Positions 6,151 to 9,386 of a DNA stretch of 9,386 nt are shown one piece after another. This stretch comes from Paludibacter sp. GTDB taxonomy: Bacteria > Bacteroidota > Bacteroidia > Bacteroidales > Paludibacteraceae. The stretch's first letter is position 1. Every line of letters starts with the position of its first letter. Below the pieces are notes generated by a model, which searched no databases, had not been told where the DNA came from, and saw only the letters and a program-made list of their open reading frames with translations. A program made the position numbers and the translations under genes. The stretch covers positions 1 through 9,386 of the forward strand of contig JAITXR010000397.1 in NCBI GenBank assembly GCA_031284665.1. The letters are read 5' to 3'.

Positions 6151-8067
6151 TCAACTTTCAATTCTCTTCATTTCTTCATTTCTTAATTTCTTAATTGCCC
6201 CAACTATTCCCTCGCTATCCAGCCCGTATTTATGAAAAAGTTCAGCCTGCGTGCCGTGTTCCACAAAGCAATTTGGGAAAGCAAGTATTTTTACCTTTGG
6301 CTCAAAGTTGTTTTGTGAATAAAATTCGAGTATTGCACTACCTGCGCCGCCATTTCGCACGCCATCTTCCACCACAATTATTTTCTTAAAACGCATGGCA
6401 ACTTCGGTCAGCATCTCCTCGTCGAGTGGTTTTACAAAACGCAAATCAAAATGTGCAATGCTGATATTGTTCTGTTTTTCGGCTGTTTCGATGGCTTGCG
6501 CGGTGCTGTGAGCCATTGTACCAACCGAAATAATTGCCAAATCGTTACCATCTTTAAGTTTTTCGCCTTTGCCGATTTTCAGTTCCGCAAATGGATGTTG
6601 CCAATCGTGAATATTACCTCTGCCGCGCGGATAACGAATTGCAAATGCTCCTTTTTCGTAGTTTTGCGCTGTGAACATCAGGTTTCGCAATTCAATTTCG
6701 CTACGTGGGGCGGCAACAACAATGTTTGGTATCATTCGCAGGTAAGCAAGGTCGAAAAGTCCCTGATGCGTTGCTCCATCTGTGCCAACAATTCCGGCGC
6801 GGTCGATGCAGAATACCACTTTGAGATTCTGAAGTGCCACGTCGTGAATAATATTATCGAAAGCGCGTTGCAAAAACGACGAGTATATATTGCAAAACGG
6901 CAGCAAACCCTCTTTTGCCAATCCGGCGGAAAAAGTAACTGCGTGCCCTTCGGCAATTCCGACATCAAACACACGCGCTGGCAGTACTTTTTGCATTATG
7001 CACATCGAACTGCCGCTCAACATTGCAGGGGTAATGCCAACTATTTTATCGTTTTGCAGTGCAAGTTCAAGCAATGTTTTGCCAAACACATCCTGATAGA
7101 GTGGTGGCGCATCTACCGGCTCATCGCTGCCAATCCGCATTCCTGTCTCGACATTAAATTTACCCGGCGAGTGCCAAATCGACTGTTCTTTTTCAGCCAC
7201 TTTATAGCCTTTGCCTTTTTGAGTAATGCAGTGAAGTACTTTTGGACCCGTAAAATCCTTTATATCCGTCAAAATTTTCACCAATCCTTCCACATCGTGC
7301 CCGTCAACAGGTCCAAAATAGCGAATGTTCAATCCTTCAAAAATATTGTGTTGCTTTGTCAAAATTGCTTTCAGAGTGTTGTTTAGCGAAATAATGCGTT
7401 TTTTCCCGCTTTCGGAAATCAAGCCGAGTTTTTTCAGGAAAAGATACACATTCCACCGTATTTTATTATATACTTTCGACGAAGTAATATCTACCAAATA
7501 CTGTGTAATCCCACCTTTCAGCGGGTCGATAGCCATTTGATTATCGTTGAGAATTATGAGCATATTATTGAAATTCATCGAAGTATTGTTCAATCCCTCG
7601 AACGCCAAACCGCCTGTCATCGAGCCGTCGCCAATCACTGCCACTACTTGCCTGTTTTCCTCGTTTTTGAGCAGCGATGCCACCGCCATTCCAAGCCCTG
7701 CCGATATTGATGTCGAGGCGTGTCCCACTCCAAAAGAGTCGTACGGACTTTCGGCTGGCGAGGGAAAACCGCTTATACCACCAAATTGCCTGTTGCTGCT
7801 GAATTTGTCGCGCCTGCCGGTAAGTATTTTGTGAGCATAAGCCTGATGACCTACATCCCAGACAATGCGGTCGTAAGGCGTGTCGAAAACATAGTGCAAA
7901 GCAACCGTAAGTTCAATTACTCCCAAATTCGACCCTAAATGACCCGGATGTTGCGCCACTTCGTTGATAATAAAACTGCGCAGTTCGCTGCAAACAGCCG
8001 CAAGTTCGCTTTTTGCCAATAATTTAAGGTCGGCAGGTGAATTTATTTTATTAAGATAATCGTACAT
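6151..8067 (-). CDS. dxs: 1-deoxy-D-xylulose-5-phosphate synthase
   Basis: This 638-residue thiamine diphosphate enzyme condenses pyruvate with glyceraldehyde 3-phosphate to DXP, the entry step of the MEP isoprenoid pathway and a source for thiamine and pyridoxal synthesis. Motifs in order: [11 protein letters not shown] (39-49) with the active-site His; [16 protein letters not shown] (70-85); the TPP/Mg site GDGSMTGG (146-153); GPVDGHD (252-258); [12 protein letters not shown] (371-382) with the catalytic Glu373; and [15 protein letters not shown] (422-436), the Dxs-type transketolase signature. I start at the ATG at 8065-8067. A longer in-frame TTG start at 8115 would add 16 non-conserved residues and would overlap the TATATTTG promoter box at 8102-8109. 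The last dozen residues (about [13 protein letters not shown]) are encoded by an 8-bp-period repeat also found between genes. The TGA stop abuts a 15-bp tandem array, so the tail appears repeat-derived. Confidence 0.97.
   Translation of the reverse strand: MYDYLNKINSPADLKLLAKSELAAVCSELRSFIINEVAQHPGHLGSNLGVIELTVALHYVFDTPYDRIVWDVGHQAYAHKILTGRRDKFSSNRQFGGISGFPSPAESPYDSFGVGHASTSISAGLGMAVASLLKNEENRQVVAVIGDGSMTGGLAFEGLNNTSMNFNNMLIILNDNQMAIDPLKGGITQYLVDITSSKVYNKIRWNVYLFLKKLGLISESGKKRIISLNNTLKAILTKQHNIFEGLNIRYFGPVDGHDVEGLVKILTDIKDFTGPKVLHCITQKGKGYKVAEKEQSIWHSPGKFNVETGMRIGSDEPVDAPPLYQDVFGKTLLELALQNDKIVGITPAMLSGSSMCIMQKVLPARVFDVGIAEGHAVTFSAGLAKEGLLPFCNIYSSFLQRAFDNIIHDVALQNLKVVFCIDRAGIVGTDGATHQGLFDLAYLRMIPNIVVAAPRSEIELRNLMFTAQNYEKGAFAIRYPRGRGNIHDWQHPFAELKIGKGEKLKDGNDLAIISVGTMAHSTAQAIETAEKQNNISIAHFDLRFVKPLDEEMLTEVAMRFKKIIVVEDGVRNGGAGSAILEFYSQNNFEPKVKILAFPNCFVEHGTQAELFHKYGLDSEGIVGAIKKLRNEEMKRIES
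6166..6196 (-). repeat. Module C repeat inside the dxs coding end
   Basis: On the coding strand this reads AATTAAG, AAATTAAG, AAATGAAG, AAATGAAG. It is the same 8-bp-period pattern as the intergenic copies at 6062-6090 and 9133-9174, and it is translated as part of the Dxs C-terminus. Confidence 0.8.
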
Positions 8068-8101
8068 AAATAACTGCAAATTCCAAGTTTGATAATTGAT
8101 G

Positions 8102-8109
8102 CAAATATA
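8102..8109 (-). promoter_or_regulatory. -7 box (TATATTTG) upstream of dxs
   Basis: On the minus strand TATATTTG fits TAnnTTTG and ends 34 nt upstream of the dxs ATG at 8067. No well-placed -33 TTTG is visible; the nearest, at 8134-8137, is 24 nt away. It suggests that dxs is transcribed separately from the permease gene and argues against the TTG start at 8115. Confidence 0.5.
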
Positions 8110-8121
8110 AGTCAAAAAAAT

Positions 8122-9024
8122 TTATTTACTACCCAAAAACATAAATACCATTCCAAGAATTACTCCGGCAAGGTCTAATGATTTAATTTTAAGGTTTTTG
8201 TCGTGCAACACAAATACGCCAAACATAAATGGTACTATTACGCCCGCTCGCCGCAATGTTGATACTATTGAAATCATCGAATCGGGCATCGTAAGTGCGT
8301 AGAAATAAGCAAAATCGGCGGCTACAAGAAAGAGCGAAATAAACAGTATCGACCAGCGGAACTTGAATTTTGAACTCCCTTTTCGGCTTGGATACCAAAG
8401 CACTGCGGTAACAATTATCATCAAAATAGCCTGATAGATAGTGTAATAAGTCTGCACCGTCATGTGATTGAAATTGCCGATAAGATATTTGTCGTACAGC
8501 CCGCTGACAGCCCCTGTTAACGTTGCCAAAATTACAAACCAAATCCATTTTACCGAGCCATTTTCGGATTTTACTTCTTTCCTGCCTTCGTACGAAATAA
8601 GAAAAAACGAAACGAGCGTTATTCCAACACCTATGCTTTGGTATAAATTAAGTTTTTCGCCAAAAATCAATATTCCCCCAGCCACAACCCATACCGGCTG
8701 CGTGGCTTTGATTGGCGAGGCAATGGTAATTGGCAAATGTTTGATGCCAAAATAGCCGAATATCCACGAGATAAGTACTATTATTGCTTTGATTATCAAT
8801 AATAAATGAGTTTGAAAATCGACCGCAGGAGTGAAAAACGCCGTACCTGCCAATGCCGATGGAAATAACACTGATATTAACACAAATGGCAATAATATTA
8901 CGGATGAAAAAATAATCGACATTGTCAGCACCGGAATTACAGCATTATCCTGTAACGATACCTTTTTGCTAACATCGTAAGCACCAAGTAATAACGACGA
9001 AACTAAACCAAGAATTAACCACAT
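8122..9024 (-). CDS. DMT superfamily permease, EamA type
   Basis: This 300-residue inner-membrane protein has about ten membrane segments in two EamA-like halves (roughly 1-145 and 160-298). The first half ends with PITIASPIKATQPVWVVAGG (98-117) and then LIFGEKLNLYQSIGVGITLV (119-138), the usual pattern of EamA family repeats. The second half ends with SIVSTLRRAGVIVPFMFGVF (252-271) and a closing DLAGVILGMVFMFLG, the equivalent block. The family exports or imports small metabolites; nothing here fixes the substrate. I choose the ATG at 9022-9024. An upstream in-frame TTG at 9120 would add 32 residues encoded by repeat sequence and would bury the TACTTTTG promoter box at 9051-9058. The gene ends 54 bp before the dxs start and on the same strand, but dxs has its own promoter box. 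It is bounded upstream by a copy of the D/C repeat. A metabolite-transport role is the most that can be said. Confidence 0.88.
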   Translation of the reverse strand: MWLILGLVSSLLLGAYDVSKKVSLQDNAVIPVLTMSIIFSSVILLPFVLISVLFPSALAGTAFFTPAVDFQTHLLLIIKAIIVLISWIFGYFGIKHLPITIASPIKATQPVWVVAGGILIFGEKLNLYQSIGVGITLVSFFLISYEGRKEVKSENGSVKWIWFVILATLTGAVSGLYDKYLIGNFNHMTVQTYYTIYQAILMIIVTAVLWYPSRKGSSKFKFRWSILFISLFLVAADFAYFYALTMPDSMISIVSTLRRAGVIVPFMFGVFVLHDKNLKIKSLDLAGVILGMVFMFLGSK

Positions 9025-9050
9025 AATTTTTCTGTTTTTTATAAAATCTA

Positions 9051-9083
9051 CAAAAGTACAAAAAAAATGCAATAATGAGACAA
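9051..9083 (-). promoter_or_regulatory. Bacteroidota-type promoter for the permease gene
   Basis: Read on the minus strand, TACTTTTG at 9051-9058 matches the TAnnTTTG -7 consensus and lies 26 nt upstream of the ATG at 9024. A TTG at 9081-9083 is 22 nt further upstream and could serve as the -33 element, at the long end of usual spacing. The box lies inside the longer alternative reading frame, which supports the downstream start. The match is by eye only. Confidence 0.5.
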
Positions 9084-9087
9084 TAAA

Positions 9088-9174
9088 TAATGTGCTAATT
9101 AACAATATGCAAATAAACAATGTGCCAATTAAGAAATGAAGAAATTTAGGAATTACGAAATTAAGAAATGAAAA
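9088..9174 (+). repeat. Modules D and C, inverted copy upstream of the permease gene
   Basis: Three 15-bp D units (9088-9102, 9103-9117, 9118-9132; consensus CAATGTGCCAATTAA) run into module C (9133-9174, with GAAATGAAGAAATTTAGG). Positions 9088-9153 match the reverse complement of 6070-6135 at about 62 of 66 positions. The variant middle unit (CAATATG) falls at the same place in both, which indicates a common origin rather than chance low complexity. Confidence 0.88.
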
Positions 9175-9196
9175 GTGGGCAACAGCAACCTAAGTC

Positions 9197-9274
9197 CGTC
9201 ATTCTTGGTAAACCAAGCGGCAAGCCGATTAGCGAGTAGTGGATAAAAAAAATTTTAAATAAAAAGGAATGACG
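9197..9274. repeat. MITE-like element with CGTCATTC/GAATGACG ends
   Basis: Perfect 8-bp inverted ends, CGTCATTC (9197-9204) and GAATGACG (9267-9274), enclose two adjacent small hairpins, CTTGGTAAACCAAG (9204-9217) and CGGCAAGCCG (9218-9227), and then an A-rich filler. No reading frame is present. The left end shares CCGTCATT with the element at 1002-1054. Confidence 0.5.
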
Positions 9275-9320
9275 TAAATCTAAAACAACCAATGAGATAT
9301 ACAATATTTAATATGTTTAA

Positions 9321-9386
9321 CATTCCGTAGGAATGTATCGCTCGGTAGAAAATGCACCACCCACCTCTGCTCTGCATTCCGTAGGA
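9321..9386. repeat. CATTCCGTAGGAATG palindrome, 54-bp spaced repeat (cut by window edge)
   Basis: A perfect 15-bp palindrome, CATTCCGTAGGAATG, is at 9321-9335. Its first 12 bases recur at 9375-9386, where the window ends, giving a 54-bp period. A weaker echo, CGGTAGAAAATG, falls 18 bp after the first GTAG. Both strands have a frame without stops over this stretch, but a gene cannot be claimed from 66 bp. Confidence 0.6.

Noticed and set aside
6451..7386. A 311-codon open frame on the + strand opposite dxs
   Set aside because: It lies wholly antisense to a clear, full-length dxs, has no recognisable domain and reads like the complement of conserved codons.
8068..8115. Longer dxs start (TTG at 8115)
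   Set aside because: The extra 16 residues precede the conserved Dxs N-terminus and would overlap the TATATTTG promoter box.
8068..8121. Rho-independent terminator between the permease gene and dxs
   Set aside because: There is a T-run on the minus strand but no stem of useful length before it.
9025..9120. Longer permease start (TTG at 9120)
   Set aside because: The extra 32 residues would be encoded by the D repeat and would include the TACTTTTG promoter box; the ATG at 9024 starts a normal EamA protein.

Overview
The window reads as a chromosomal segment of a Bacteroidota bacterium, most likely Bacteroidales. The protein sequences have a Bacteroidales flavour. Three genes have a TAnnTTTG -7 box, the promoter element typical of this phylum, 26 to 35 nt upstream of the start. 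Shine-Dalgarno sequences are absent or weak, the leaders are A/T-rich, and the order dxs-trkA-trkH is one I recall as recurrent in Bacteroidales (from memory, not checked).

All six convincing genes lie on the minus strand. In transcription order (right to left) they are: a DMT/EamA-family permease (8122-9024); dxs, the first enzyme of the MEP isoprenoid pathway (6151-8067); trkA and trkH, the cytoplasmic gate and membrane pore of a Trk potassium uptake system (4646-5977 and 3068-4531); a polytopic DUF4153-like membrane protein of unknown function (1090-2808); and pyrF, type 2 OMP decarboxylase for UMP synthesis (133-963). TrkA and TrkH work together. The other genes are housekeeping or transport genes with no obvious functional link. 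No defence system, prophage, transposase, CRISPR array, tRNA or rRNA is visible.

The unusual content is in the gaps. Most of the longer ones hold a modular family of short-period A/T-rich repeats in a recurring order. Module A has a 7-bp period and is 31 bp long, with three copies (two identical, one with a single difference). Module B has a 9-bp period (GTTTGAATA type) and always sits next to A or C through a shared linker containing CAAATTAG. Module C has an 8-bp period (AAATGAAG/AAATTAAG). Module D has a 15-bp period (TTAATTGGCACATTG). Module E has a 14-bp period. Copies occur in both orientations. Some repeat sequence runs into coding ends: the last codons of dxs lie in module C and those of pyrF in module E. 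An inverted pair of D-C copies (6070-6135 and 9088-9153) brackets dxs plus the permease gene.

Separate MITE-like or palindromic elements also occur: a TGGATTGC...GCAATCCA element at 1002-1054, a G/C-rich remnant near 2918-3025, a CGTCATTC...GAATGACG element at 9197-9274, and a CATTCCGTAGGAATG palindrome recurring with 54-bp spacing at the right edge. The 362 bp right of the permease start (9025-9386) holds only its promoter and these repeats. I see no convincing complete gene there.
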